Origin: Thermoleophilia bacterium
GTDB taxonomy: Bacteria; Actinomycetota; Thermoleophilia; Gaiellales; JAICJC01
DNA: 34,512 nucleotides
Direction of reading: 5' to 3'
Assembly: GCA_025928435.1 (NCBI GenBank)
Contig: JAICJM010000015.1
Span: 1-34,512 of the forward strand
Part shown: piece after piece, positions 6,995 through 15,617 of the stretch
How positions within the stretch are numbered: the first letter of the stretch is position 1
Layout of the letters: every line of letters starts with the position of its first letter
The notes under the pieces: generated by a model
Database searches by the model: none
Told to the model about the DNA's origin: nothing
The model's input: the letters and a program-made list of their open reading frames with translations, nothing else
Translations under genes and position numbers: made by a program

Positions 6995-7790
6995 CCGCCG
7001 GCTCGAGGGACGGGTAGCGATCATCACCGGCGCGGCCCAGGGCATCGGGGCGGCGATTGCTCAACGGTATGCGGCGGAGGGCGCCCTCGTCGTGGTAGCT
7101 GACAGAGACGTCGAGGGCGCCCAACAGACCGCTGATCGGCTCGCAGCCGACGGTCTCAACGCGGTTCCGATTCAGGTTGATGTCCGCGACGGCGAGGCCG
7201 TCGACGCGGCGGTCCGCGCGGTCATCGAAGGCAATGGGCGGATCGACGTGCTCACGCATAACGTCGGTATCTATCCCTCGGCGCCGATCGAGCGGATGAG
7301 CGACGAACTGTGGGACACGGTGCTCGAAACCAACCTGAAGAGCCTGTTTCTAGCCGTGCGGGCGTGCATCCCGCCTATGCGCACCCAAGGCGGCGGCAGG
7401 ATCACCGTCACCTCGTCGATCACCGGGCCGCGCGTAGCGCTTGCCGGGCTCGCCCACTACGCCGCCTCGAAGGCGGGTATGAACGGGTTCATCCGCAGCG
7501 CTGCGCTCGAGTTGGCGCCGTTCGGCATCACGGTCAACGGCGTCGAGCCGGGCGCCGTCCGCACGGAAGGTGTGCTGCGCATCGTCTCCGAACAGGAGCT
7601 CGCGTCACAGGGCGACGTCATCCCGCTCCGGCGCGTCGCGACAGGAGACGACATTGCCGCAGCTCACCTGTTTCTGTGCTCGGACGACGCGTCCTATGTC
7701 ACAGGCCAGACGATCGTGGTGGATGGCGGCCAAATCCTGCCGGAGAACCTCCGTGACGGCCGTGAGCGACGCCTCAGTTCCGAGCGGTGA
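6975..7790 (+). CDS. SDR-family NAD(P)-dependent oxidoreductase
   Basis: This 271-residue classical short-chain dehydrogenase has the cofactor motif TGAAQGIG at 18-25 and an acidic residue after beta-2 (VADRD), which favours NAD. A variant NNAG motif (HNVG) follows. The catalytic set is Ser in VTSSITG (about 146), Y162 and K166 in YAASK. The C-terminal VTGQTIVVDGG is standard. Start ATG 6975 overlaps the preceding stop by 20 bases. It probably oxidises or reduces a hydroxy/keto intermediate of the same pathway. Its 3' end overlaps the convergent aminotransferase gene by 17 bases. Confidence 0.9.
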   Translation: MPSEPGSRRLEGRVAIITGAAQGIGAAIAQRYAAEGALVVVADRDVEGAQQTADRLAADGLNAVPIQVDVRDGEAVDAAVRAVIEGNGRIDVLTHNVGIYPSAPIERMSDELWDTVLETNLKSLFLAVRACIPPMRTQGGGRITVTSSITGPRVALAGLAHYAASKAGMNGFIRSAALELAPFGITVNGVEPGAVRTEGVLRIVSEQELASQGDVIPLRRVATGDDIAAAHLFLCSDDASYVTGQTIVVDGGQILPENLRDGRERRLSSER

Positions 7791-8910
7791 ACTCGCGGAT
7801 CCCAGCCAGGCAGCGGTCGATGTCCTCGATCGTGTTGAACGCGTGAGGGTCGATCCTGCCTAGGCCGAAGTCGTACCCGCCGACATCCACCCCGATCTCT
7901 GCGAGGTGAGCGGCCAGCGCGTATGCCTCGGGAAGGTCGAACGCGATTACCCCTGCCCGCTGCTTTGGGTCAGATGGAGTCCGGAGCGAGATCCCGAGCT
8001 CGCCAAGTCCATACATGCAGTGCGTGACGAGCTCGACAACCCGGCGTTCAACGGTCTCGATGCCCACTTCGAGGAGGAGCTTGATCCCCGCCGTTGCCGG
8101 CGTCAGCACCGGCAGGCTTGGCATGCCCAGTTCGAGCCGTCGGCTGTCCGGCCACAACGGCGGCAGCGTGGCCTGGGGCCACTCCTCGCCAGCGACCTCG
8201 ACGGCCATGTAGCCGAGGTCAAGCCCTGGCGTGCTCTCGAGGTACTCGGCGCGGACGCACAGGAAGCCGATGCCCGGCGGCCCGAGCAGCCACTTCATGG
8301 TCGTTCCGACCGCCATGTCCACGCCTTCGACGTCGAGGTCGATTGGCACGACGCCGGCGGTTTGCGCCACGTCGACGATCAGCGCCGCTCCATGCCGGTG
8401 GGCGGCCTCGGCGAGTGGCGGCAGCGTGTGGCGAACCCCGGTCAGCGGAGCGACGTGCGAGACCGATACCGCAACGGTGTCGGGATCGATGCAACGGACG
8501 ACGGCATCGGTGTAAGTCTCGCCAGGCTCGCGGATCGCTACCCGCGGAGTTGCCTGCGCCATCGTAAGCCAGGGGTAGCGGCTCGACGGATAGGTCGTCT
8601 CGTCGAAGACCACGTTTGCGCTGGGCGGGCAGGCCAGCAGTCGGATGGCCGTGTTGGACGCTCGCGATGTGTTGTCGGCGATCGAAACGCGCGTCTGGTC
8701 GATCCCAAAGAGGTCCGCAATCGTCGCTCGGAGCTCAGCGATCTGACCAAACGAGGCGTCATAAGCAAGCAACGGCCGCGACTCCCACTGGAGCATCCAC
8801 TCCTGCAGCGCCGACTGAGTCTGGTCACACGCGGGCGTCATGGCGCCTGAGAATAGGTAGGCGCGCTGCCCGGTGATCGGAAAGGCTGAGCGGAACTGCT
8901 CTAGATTCAC
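7774..8910 (-). CDS. Class V aminotransferase (isopenicillin N epimerase / cysteine desulfurase-like)
   Basis: This 378-residue fold-type I PLP enzyme has SHVAPLTGVRHTLPPLAEAA, then DVAQTAGVVPIDLD with the cofactor aspartate. TTMKWLLGPPGIGFL holds the PLP lysine and the usual GPPGxGF turn. No conserved active-site cysteine loop of a true cysteine desulfurase is evident, so an aminotransferase, lyase or epimerase role is more likely. Start GTG 8910 has AGGGGAG upstream and shares GTGA with the stop of the upstream ATPase. It is the last gene of the transporter operon, so its substrate is probably derived from what the transporter imports. Confidence 0.85.
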   Translation of the reverse strand: MNLEQFRSAFPITGQRAYLFSGAMTPACDQTQSALQEWMLQWESRPLLAYDASFGQIAELRATIADLFGIDQTRVSIADNTSRASNTAIRLLACPPSANVVFDETTYPSSRYPWLTMAQATPRVAIREPGETYTDAVVRCIDPDTVAVSVSHVAPLTGVRHTLPPLAEAAHRHGAALIVDVAQTAGVVPIDLDVEGVDMAVGTTMKWLLGPPGIGFLCVRAEYLESTPGLDLGYMAVEVAGEEWPQATLPPLWPDSRRLELGMPSLPVLTPATAGIKLLLEVGIETVERRVVELVTHCMYGLGELGISLRTPSDPKQRAGVIAFDLPEAYALAAHLAEIGVDVGGYDFGLGRIDPHAFNTIEDIDRCLAGIREFTARN

Positions 8911-9908
8911 AACACTCCCCTCGTTGAGCTGGCTGGCGACCAAGCCGCCCCTTCCCATCCTTCTGCCACGGCGTGACAGGCGACCCGATGGCCGGGCTCC
9001 TCGTCGTCCGTGCGGGCTAGCGGCGGGACGTCTTCCGCGCACTTCGCACGTGCGAGCGGACAGCGGAGGCGGTAGGCGCACCCTTCGGCGGCGATCGGCG
9101 GCGCGGCGGGTCTGGCCGTCAGCTCCCACGCCTCCTCGCGCGGATGGAGCCGCGGCGCCGCTGCCAGCAGCGCCAGCGTGTACGGGTGCTTTGGTGCAGC
9201 GAAGATCGTCGTGGTAGAGGCGGTCTCGACGATCCGGCCAGCGTGCATCACGCAGATCCGGTTGCACAGCGCACGCACGACCTGCAGGTTGTGGGTGACG
9301 AAGACCAAGGTCAGGTGGCGCTCACTCGCGAGGCGAGCGAGCAGGTTCACGATCACTGCCTGTACAGAGACGTCGAGGGCTGAGGTGACCTCGTCGGCCA
9401 GAATGACGGTCGGCTCGACCGCGAGTGCTCGCGCGATCGCGACTCGCTGGCGTTGACCTCCAGACAGTTTCGACGGCCGCACCGTCGCGGCGACCTCAGG
9501 TAGCCCAACCGTCCCAAGGAGCTCTCGCACCTGCTGTGCCGACTCTTCGCCGTTGCGGCCACCGGCGCGCACCGCTTCTTCGAGCACCTTCCCGATCCGC
9601 TTCCTCGGGTTGAGCGACGTGTAGGGATCCTGGAAGACGATCTGGATTGCCCGTCGCAGTTCGGGCGAGCGCTTCGCTGGAAGAGCGGCACCTTGGTAGA
9701 GCACCTGGCCCGAGGAAGGCTTGTAGACCCCCGCGATGCTTTTGCACAGCGTTGACTTGCCAGACCCGGACTCGCCGACTATGCCGAGGCGCTCGCCCGC
9801 TGCGACGCTGAAGCTGACGTGGTCGACTGCCCGCAGGTGGCCTCCCTTGCGCCCGCGGTGCGCGAAGTCGACCGTCACCTCCCGGGCTTCGAGGATCCGC
9901 TCAGGCAC
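8907..9908 (-). CDS. Peptide-type ABC transporter ATPase (OppF/DppF-like)
   Basis: This 333-residue cytoplasmic ATPase has Walker A GESGSGKS at 45-52, Q-loop IQIVFQDPYTSLNP, signature LSGGQRQRVAIARAL, Walker B VILADEVTSALD and H-loop FVTHNL. A C-terminal oligopeptide-transporter extension has a cysteine cluster (CAYRLRCPLARAKC), as in Opp/Dpp ATPases. GTG 9908 is chosen by homology: it overlaps the OppD-like stop by 8 bases with GGAG upstream. It pairs with the next ATPase to form the heterodimer powering the two permeases. Confidence 0.93.
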   Translation of the reverse strand: MPERILEAREVTVDFAHRGRKGGHLRAVDHVSFSVAAGERLGIVGESGSGKSTLCKSIAGVYKPSSGQVLYQGAALPAKRSPELRRAIQIVFQDPYTSLNPRKRIGKVLEEAVRAGGRNGEESAQQVRELLGTVGLPEVAATVRPSKLSGGQRQRVAIARALAVEPTVILADEVTSALDVSVQAVIVNLLARLASERHLTLVFVTHNLQVVRALCNRICVMHAGRIVETASTTTIFAAPKHPYTLALLAAAPRLHPREEAWELTARPAAPPIAAEGCAYRLRCPLARAKCAEDVPPLARTDDEEPGHRVACHAVAEGWEGAAWSPASSTRGVL

Positions 9909-10953
9909 TCTCCGCCTCAGGCCCGCTTCGATGTCGGAGGGAGCCGGTCCGCTCGTGCCGGATGCAGGCCGTGGCCCGGCCGCCGGGGAGCGGGATGAGC
10001 GGAAAGCCGCCGGACCGACACTCGTCGAGCGGCATTGGGCAGCGAGGGTTGAAGCGGCATCCCGCCGGCGGGGCGGTCGCATCCGGCGGCTCACCCGGGA
10101 TCGCCACAAGCGCTGGCGACGGTGCCTCTATGTCGGGCGCGGACTCGATCAGACCAAGCGTGTAGGGGTGCCGCGGTGCGCCGAACACTTCCGCCCGCCC
10201 GCCGGCTTCGATGATCTGCCCGCAGTACATGACGCAGACTCGTTGGCATACGTCCGCGACCACGCCGAGGTCGTGTGAGACGAAGATCACCGCGAGTCCC
10301 TCCTCGCGGCGGAGCTCTGCGAGGAGATCCAGGATCTCGGTCTGGGTTGTCACGTCCAGGGCGGTCGTCGGCTCGTCGCAGAGCAGCAGGGACGGGTTGC
10401 AGGCGATCGCCATCGCAATCATCGCGCGCTGTCGCATACCGCCCGAAAACTCATGCGGATACTGGCGCACTCGGCGGCGCGAGTCGGGGATCCCCATGCG
10501 ATCCATCAGCTCGATCGTGCGCGCATTCGCCGCCCTCCGGCCGAGTCCGGTATGACGGCGCACGCTCTCGGTGATCTGGTCGCCGACTCGGATCACTGGG
10601 TCGAGGGCACTGGTCGCGTCCTGGAAGACCATCCCAATCTCGCGGCCGCGCAGCGATCGCATCTTATCCGTCTGGCGCCCGTCGTTCACAAGCAGGTTGC
10701 CGCGGTAGGAGATCGAGCCGCTGGCAACCTCGGTGCCTTTGGGAAGCACGCCCACTAGCGCCCGGAGCGTGAGGCTCTTGCCGCTGCCCGATTCGCCGAC
10801 GATCCCAAGTGCCTCGCCAACGCCCACCGACAGCGACACGTCTCGCACCACCGAGGCGTGCTTGTTCCGGGTTCGCACGTCGATGGTCAGCCTGTGGACG
10901 TCCAGCAGCGCCTGGTCCTCGGCGCGATCGGCGATAACGGCGGCGGCGCTCAC
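9901..10953 (-). CDS. Peptide-type ABC transporter ATPase (OppD/DppD-like)
   Basis: The protein has 350 residues. Walker A GESGSGKS lies at 53-60, then VFQDATSALDP, signature SGGMRQRAMIAMAIA, Walker B LLLCDEPTTALD and FVSHDLGVV. The C-terminal oligopeptide/dipeptide extension carries CRFNPRCP...C. Start GTG 10953 forms a GTGA overlap with the permease stop, matching the coupling used elsewhere in this cluster. Confidence 0.93.
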   Translation of the reverse strand: MSAAAVIADRAEDQALLDVHRLTIDVRTRNKHASVVRDVSLSVGVGEALGIVGESGSGKSLTLRALVGVLPKGTEVASGSISYRGNLLVNDGRQTDKMRSLRGREIGMVFQDATSALDPVIRVGDQITESVRRHTGLGRRAANARTIELMDRMGIPDSRRRVRQYPHEFSGGMRQRAMIAMAIACNPSLLLCDEPTTALDVTTQTEILDLLAELRREEGLAVIFVSHDLGVVADVCQRVCVMYCGQIIEAGGRAEVFGAPRHPYTLGLIESAPDIEAPSPALVAIPGEPPDATAPPAGCRFNPRCPMPLDECRSGGFPLIPLPGGRATACIRHERTGSLRHRSGPEAESA

Positions 10954-11813
10954 TCCCCCTCGATCACCTCCGCGATACCGTCGCCCAAGAGCGAGAACCC
11001 AAACCCGGTGATCATGACCGCGAGGGCCGGGAAGGTCGCGAGCGTCCAGTGGTTGGTCAGGAACGCGCTGCCGTCTGCGATCATCGAGCCCCACTCCGGC
11101 GTAGGCGGCTGAACGCCGAGCCCGAGGAAGCCGAGCGTGACGATGGTGAGGACGACGTTCACGATGTCGGACATCGCATAGACGATGGGCTGCGTGATCA
11201 CGTTGGGGAGAATGTGCCCGAACAGCACTCGCTTGCGTGACAGGCCGGTCTGGCGTGCCGCCACGACGTAGTCCTGGTTACGCGCAATCATCGTCTCCCC
11301 GCGGACGATCCGTGCATACGAGACCCAGCCGACTCCGACCAGCGCCCCGTAGATGCTGGCCAGCCCTGAACCCAACACGAACACCAGCGTGATGATGAGG
11401 ACGTAGAACGGGAACGCCATGACGATGTCTACGATGCGCATGACGATCGTGTCGAACACCCCGCCGATGTAGCCCGAGAGTAGCCCCACGGAGCCGCCGA
11501 TCAGAACGGCCAGGCACGTCGCCCCGACGGCGATCTCGAGGTCCGTGCGGGTGCCGACCAGGATTCGGCTGAGCACGTCCCGGCCGAACTGGTCGGTGCC
11601 GAGTCGGTGCGCGGGGCCTGGGTTCTGTAGCAGATGCGTCAGGTTCTGGCGGATCGGGTTGTACGGCGCGAGGTAGGGGGCGAACACCGCGACTCCGACC
11701 ACCAGTCCGACCAAGATCACGCCCGCAGTCAGCGTCCAAGACCGGCCGGCGATCCGCCTGAGCGACCAGTTTCGCGGCGGTGCAGCGATGGTCTCCGCCG
11801 GCACGGACGTCAT
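10950..11813 (-). CDS. Peptide-type ABC transporter permease (OppC/DppC-like)
   Basis: This 287-residue inner-membrane permease has an N-terminal OppC-type cytoplasmic stretch, then a first helix (LTAGVILVGLVVGVAVFAPYLAPY). LGTDQFGRDVLSRILVGTR is the family hallmark between helices 1 and 2. Further helices follow, and the EAA loop is seen in AARQTGLSRKRVLFGHILPN. Start ATG 11813 shares ATGA with the upstream permease stop. Confidence 0.93.
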   Translation of the reverse strand: MTSVPAETIAAPPRNWSLRRIAGRSWTLTAGVILVGLVVGVAVFAPYLAPYNPIRQNLTHLLQNPGPAHRLGTDQFGRDVLSRILVGTRTDLEIAVGATCLAVLIGGSVGLLSGYIGGVFDTIVMRIVDIVMAFPFYVLIITLVFVLGSGLASIYGALVGVGWVSYARIVRGETMIARNQDYVVAARQTGLSRKRVLFGHILPNVITQPIVYAMSDIVNVVLTIVTLGFLGLGVQPPTPEWGSMIADGSAFLTNHWTLATFPALAVMITGFGFSLLGDGIAEVIEGE

Positions 11814-12745
11814 TCGAGGACGACCCGCGGGTCGAGGGCGGCGTGGGTGAGATCCGTCAGCAGGTTGATCGAAAGCACGAGAGTGCCGTATACGATAGTC
11901 ACGCCCTGAACGATCGGGAAGTCGCGGCTCAGCACAGCTTGCACCATCAGGTTGCCGATGCCCGGGATCGCGAAGATAACCTCCACCGCGACCGTGCTGC
12001 CCACTAGGTATCCGACGTTTAGGCCGAGCACCGTGACCGTCGGGGCGATCGCGTTTCGTATGCCGTGCCGGATGACGACGGAATAGCCGGAGAGGCCTCG
12101 CGCCCGCGCGTTGGTGATGTAGTCCGCCGCAAGCACGCGGATCAGGCTCGCGCGCAGGCTGCGCGTGAGCGTCGGGAACATGCCCAGCGCAACCGTGAGG
12201 CTGGGCAGGAACATCGCTTGGAGGTGGATCCCCGTGCTGTCGTTGTAGCCGCCGACGGGGAACGCACCCAGGCGAACGGCCAGGAACAGGATCAGCACCA
12301 GGCCCATCCAGACGGCCGGTGCGCCGAGTCCGATCAGCGACACCACGCGGATGAACTGGTCGACGATCCCGCCCTGCCGAAGCGCCGCAATCGTCCCAAG
12401 GGGGACGGCCAGGATGACCGCCAGTAGCGTCGAGTACACCAACAGCAAGAGCGTCGCGGGTAGTCGGCCCGTAATCAGGGACGTCACCGGGGCGTGGAAG
12501 AACAGCGAGGCGCCCATGTCGCCGTGGATCAGGTGCGACATGAATTTCTCGTACTGGTCATAGATGGGCTGGTTCAGGCCCCACTCGCGGTGGAGCGTTG
12601 CGATCGCCTCAGGCGTCGCCCGGGGGCCAAGCAGCGTAACGGCCGGGTCTCCCGGGACAAGGTGCACGATGAAGAACACCACTAGCGTAAGACCGAAGAG
12701 CGCGATTGCGCCGGACGCGATTCTTCGCACCACGTATGTCCACAT
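11810..12745 (-). CDS. Peptide-type ABC transporter permease (OppB/DppB-like)
   Basis: This 311-residue permease starts with the canonical OppB opening (YVVRRIASGAIALFGLTLVV, then VHLVPGDPA), has about six membrane helices and an EAA loop around NARARGLSGYSVVIRHGIRN. The C terminus LTDLTHAALDPRVVLE is typical. It lies 37 bases after the solute-binding protein gene in the same operon. Confidence 0.93.
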   Translation of the reverse strand: MWTYVVRRIASGAIALFGLTLVVFFIVHLVPGDPAVTLLGPRATPEAIATLHREWGLNQPIYDQYEKFMSHLIHGDMGASLFFHAPVTSLITGRLPATLLLLVYSTLLAVILAVPLGTIAALRQGGIVDQFIRVVSLIGLGAPAVWMGLVLILFLAVRLGAFPVGGYNDSTGIHLQAMFLPSLTVALGMFPTLTRSLRASLIRVLAADYITNARARGLSGYSVVIRHGIRNAIAPTVTVLGLNVGYLVGSTVAVEVIFAIPGIGNLMVQAVLSRDFPIVQGVTIVYGTLVLSINLLTDLTHAALDPRVVLE

Positions 12746-12782
12746 CAGCGATCGTCGGACGAACTTGTGCCGCCCTGAGGCG

Positions 12783-14348
12783 TTACTTGGACAGCCAAAT
12801 GTCGCTTAGGTGGTAGTTGCCGGTCAGGAGCACGTTGAAGTTCTGCACCTTATTGCTGATGGCGTAGACCCACGGCGACTGGAAGAGCGGGGCCGTCGCG
12901 TAGCTGGCTGCGAACCCCTGTACGAACTTCGCGTACATCGCCTTGCGGATTGCCTGGCTGAACGGGCGCGCCCCGTCGTTTGCGGTCTTGACCAGCGCCG
13001 CATCGTTCCAGCCCGTCCAAATCCCGTTGGTGCCCGCCACCTGCTGGACCAGCTCGCTGCTGTCTGCGATGTCGGTGTTGAAGTAGACGGTGGACATATC
13101 GTACTTGTAGGCGACGATGTTGCCGAACCAGGTGCTAGGGTCGAGCTTCTGGATCGTGACGCGGATGTTGAGCGGCGCCAACTGCTGCTGGACGACCTGG
13201 CCGATCGCCTCGTCGGTCGCCGATCCCGCCGAGATGTTGAGCGTGGTCGAGAACCCGTTGGGCACGGTCGACTTCGCCATCTCCGCCTTCGCCGCCGTCA
13301 GATCGAACTTCGGCGGCTGCACCGCAGTGGCGAGCGGGATGTTTGGCGCCAGGAAGCTGCCGGCCGGCGTGCCATGCCCGAACAGGGCCGCGTGCACGAG
13401 CGCCGCTCGGTTGATCGCAAAGTTGATCGCCTTGCGGACATGGACGTCCTGGAACGGGTTGACCTTCTGGTTGAACAGGATCATGTCGATTCGGGTCGAA
13501 GGCACCGAGACCACCTTGACCCCGGGCGAGCTCGAAATCTGCTGCAGCTGCGAGAACGCCGGGAACTCGTCTACGTCGATCTGGCCGCCCTGCAACTGGA
13601 GGAACCGGGTGTTGTTGTCGGGGACGACGCTCCACACCACCTTGTCAAGGTACGGCTTGCCCTTCTGCCAGTAGTGCGGGTTGCGTGTCGCGGTCAGCGA
13701 CTGGCCCCGCGTCCACGACTGGAACAGGAACGGGCCGGTTCCGATCGGATGGGCGAAGAACTGCTTCTCGGTTTCGCCCCCGTAGTTGTTTGGGATGACC
13801 GAGTTGCCGTAGAGCGACACGATCGCGAGCATGTCGGCTGTGGGCACCTTCGTGTGGAATACCACAGTCTCGGGATTCGGAGTCGTGATGCTCGAGATGG
13901 CGTCATCGATGAACGCCCACACGGACTGCTTACGGCTGGCCCGCTCGAACGAGAACTTGACATCGGCCGACGTCATCGGCTTGCCGTTCGCAAACTCGAC
14001 CCCAGGCCGAAGGTGAAACGTCCATGCCAACTTGTCGGGTGACAACGTGTAGCTCGTCGCGAGCATGGGCACGAAGCCCTGGCCGTTCGTGGTGCTGTCG
14101 TAGAGCATCTCGTACAGGTTCTTGAGGACGAGGATCGACTCGTTGGCGTAGGTCGCCGTCGGATCCATAGACTCGGGGTCGCGCACCTGGGCAATTCGCA
14201 GCGTGCCGCCGTGCACGGGTGAACCGGCGGAGCCCGACGACCCCGACGAGGATGACGACCCGCCGCACCCTGCTCCGACGATGACCAAGACGATGCCGAC
14301 AAGGGCGACTACGAGGCGTCCGAGTCGTGGGGTGGGGTGGGCCGTCAT
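12783..14348 (-). CDS. Peptide-type ABC transporter substrate-binding lipoprotein (family 5)
   Basis: This 521-residue SBP_bac_5 protein has a signal peptide with lipobox VGAGC (C28), then a Gly/Ser linker, so it is anchored on the outer face of the membrane. GGTLRIAQVRDPESMDPT opens the binding domain. LRPGVEFANGKPMTSADVKFSFER and IGTGPFLFQSWTRG are family signatures. Start ATG 14348 is preceded by AGGAGGGACG, an excellent RBS; the longer frame back to 14417 lacks a signal-peptide start. First gene of the six-gene operon. Such proteins bind peptides, but also opines, sugars and amino-acid conjugates, so the substrate cannot be named from sequence. Confidence 0.93.
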   Translation of the reverse strand: MTAHPTPRLGRLVVALVGIVLVIVGAGCGGSSSSSGSSGSAGSPVHGGTLRIAQVRDPESMDPTATYANESILVLKNLYEMLYDSTTNGQGFVPMLATSYTLSPDKLAWTFHLRPGVEFANGKPMTSADVKFSFERASRKQSVWAFIDDAISSITTPNPETVVFHTKVPTADMLAIVSLYGNSVIPNNYGGETEKQFFAHPIGTGPFLFQSWTRGQSLTATRNPHYWQKGKPYLDKVVWSVVPDNNTRFLQLQGGQIDVDEFPAFSQLQQISSSPGVKVVSVPSTRIDMILFNQKVNPFQDVHVRKAINFAINRAALVHAALFGHGTPAGSFLAPNIPLATAVQPPKFDLTAAKAEMAKSTVPNGFSTTLNISAGSATDEAIGQVVQQQLAPLNIRVTIQKLDPSTWFGNIVAYKYDMSTVYFNTDIADSSELVQQVAGTNGIWTGWNDAALVKTANDGARPFSQAIRKAMYAKFVQGFAASYATAPLFQSPWVYAISNKVQNFNVLLTGNYHLSDIWLSK

Positions 14349-14416
14349 CGTCCCTCCTGCGGTGGAGAAATGCGCGAAAATGCGAACCCTAAGGGGCTGC
14401 GGCGGCGATGGTAGCA

Positions 14417-14422
14417 ATTATA
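14417..14422 (-). promoter_or_regulatory. Perfect TATAAT -10 box of the transporter operon
   Basis: On the minus strand TATAAT lies at 14422-14417, about 69 bases before the binding-protein ATG, and is conspicuous in such GC-rich DNA. A TTGACG hexamer lies at 14436-14431, only 8 bases upstream, too close to be the usual -35 partner. That hexamer may instead be an activator or repressor half-site. The region also serves the divergent oxidoreductase operon. Confidence 0.5.
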
Positions 14423-14513
14423 CCCCGGAGCGTCAAGCGGCCCTGGGAGGTGGTAATGTGCCCGCCGGCCGGGCCGACGCGCGTCCGGATAATCGCCACC
14501 AAGGAGACGCAGC

Positions 14514-15617
14514 ACGGCTCGGATTGGCATCATCGGCGCGGGGTTCTGGGCAGCCTCGTTCTACCTTCCGTTCTTGCGTGACCTTCCCGGCGTCGAGATA
14601 GTCGGCGTCGTGCGGCGCGACCCCGACGCGCTTCGCGCGCTCCGCAACTCGTTTCCGATGGAGGTTGCTACGGGTGACGTCGCCGAGCTGCTCGCTCGCG
14701 GCTGTGATGGGGTGATCGTGGCCTCGCCTCACACCACTCATCGCGAGCACGCCGAGGCCGCCTTGCGGGCCGGCGCCCACGTGTTGATCGAGAAGCCGAT
14801 GACGGTGACGCCGGAGGATGCGCGGGCGGTGGCGCGAACCGCGCAGGTCGAGGGCCGCGTCGTGTCGCTCGCCTACGGCTGGAACTATTCGCGGATTGGA
14901 GTCTGGGCCGCGGGCGTCGCGGAGTCGGGAGCGCTGGGCGACCTGTGTTCGGTCTCCGGTCATATGGCGTCGGCGCTCGTGGGGATGTTCTCCGGGGCGG
15001 GCAACTACGGGGTCGTCAGGCTCGACGGCTACGCCTTCGAGGCGTCGGCCGACACGTGGGCGCGCCCAGACGCGGGCGGCGGGTACCTCTACGGCCAGCT
15101 CTCGCACCAGCTCGGCTTGGCGCTAAGCCTCGTGCGATCAGAGCCAGAGACGGTGTACGCCCAGACGGGCCTGCTCCCGAACGGCGTGGACATCGACGTT
15201 GCGGTGACGGTGCGTTTCACGGACGGCGTGATTGGGAGCTTCACGGGCCACGGCCGGTTGCCGTGGGGCACGCGCTACCCGTTCGGGCTGCGCGTCGCGG
15301 GGACGGACGGCGTGATGACCCTCGACTTCGAGCGGGAGCGGGCGGACGCGAATCTGACCGAGGGCGCAAACGCCGATGCCGCAGGTGGCCGTGACGCCTT
15401 CGCGGGAACCGAACGCGACCTCTGGCTCGACGTCGCCGACGGCGACGGGATTTACACGTGCGAGGGCCCGGCGCGGTTTCTCGTCGACCTGTGCAACGGA
15501 CGCAACCCGATCGACCGGGCGCCCATCCAGACGGGTGTTCGCGCGGTTGCGATCATGGACGCCGCACTGCGCTCCGCGCGGTCGGGTCGCCCGGTGGAGC
15601 TGGCGGTCGCAGCGTGA
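14514..15617 (+). CDS. Gfo/Idh/MocA-family oxidoreductase with apparent ACG start
   Basis: This protein has 367 residues if begun at ACG 14514. The Rossmann start ARIGIIGAGFWA is encoded directly after that codon, and AAGGAGA lies 6 bases upstream. An in-frame TAA sits at 14490, and no ATG, GTG or TTG lies between it and the glycine motif. The next ATG (14574) would remove the NAD-binding loop. So ACG is used, or an ATG has mutated or been misread. EKP (E93-K94-P95) is the family's catalytic lysine motif. The C-terminal domain (about 125-350) is the substrate barrel. It probably oxidises a hydroxyl or sugar-like substrate using NAD(P). The stop overlaps the next start (GTGA). Confidence 0.85.
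   Translation, partial: TARIGIIGAGFWAASFYLPFLRDLPGVEIVGVVRRDPDALRALRNSFPMEVATGDVAELLARGCDGVIVASPHTTHREHAEAALRAGAHVLIEKPMTVTPEDARAVARTAQVEGRVVSLAYGWNYSRIGVWAAGVAESGALGDLCSVSGHMASALVGMFSGAGNYGVVRLDGYAFEASADTWARPDAGGGYLYGQLSHQLGLALSLVRSEPETVYAQTGLLPNGVDIDVAVTVRFTDGVIGSFTGHGRLPWGTRYPFGLRVAGTDGVMTLDFERERADANLTEGANADAAGGRDAFAGTERDLWLDVADGDGIYTCEGPARFLVDLCNGRNPIDRAPIQTGVRAVAIMDAALRSARSGRPVELAVAA

Noticed and set aside
7906..8850. Long plus-strand frame opposite the aminotransferase
   Set aside because: Shadow frame without recognisable motifs, opposite a clear PLP enzyme.
12810..14042. Long plus-strand frame opposite the binding protein gene
   Set aside because: Arg/Asp/Val-rich shadow of a well-supported gene; typical of GC-rich antisense frames.
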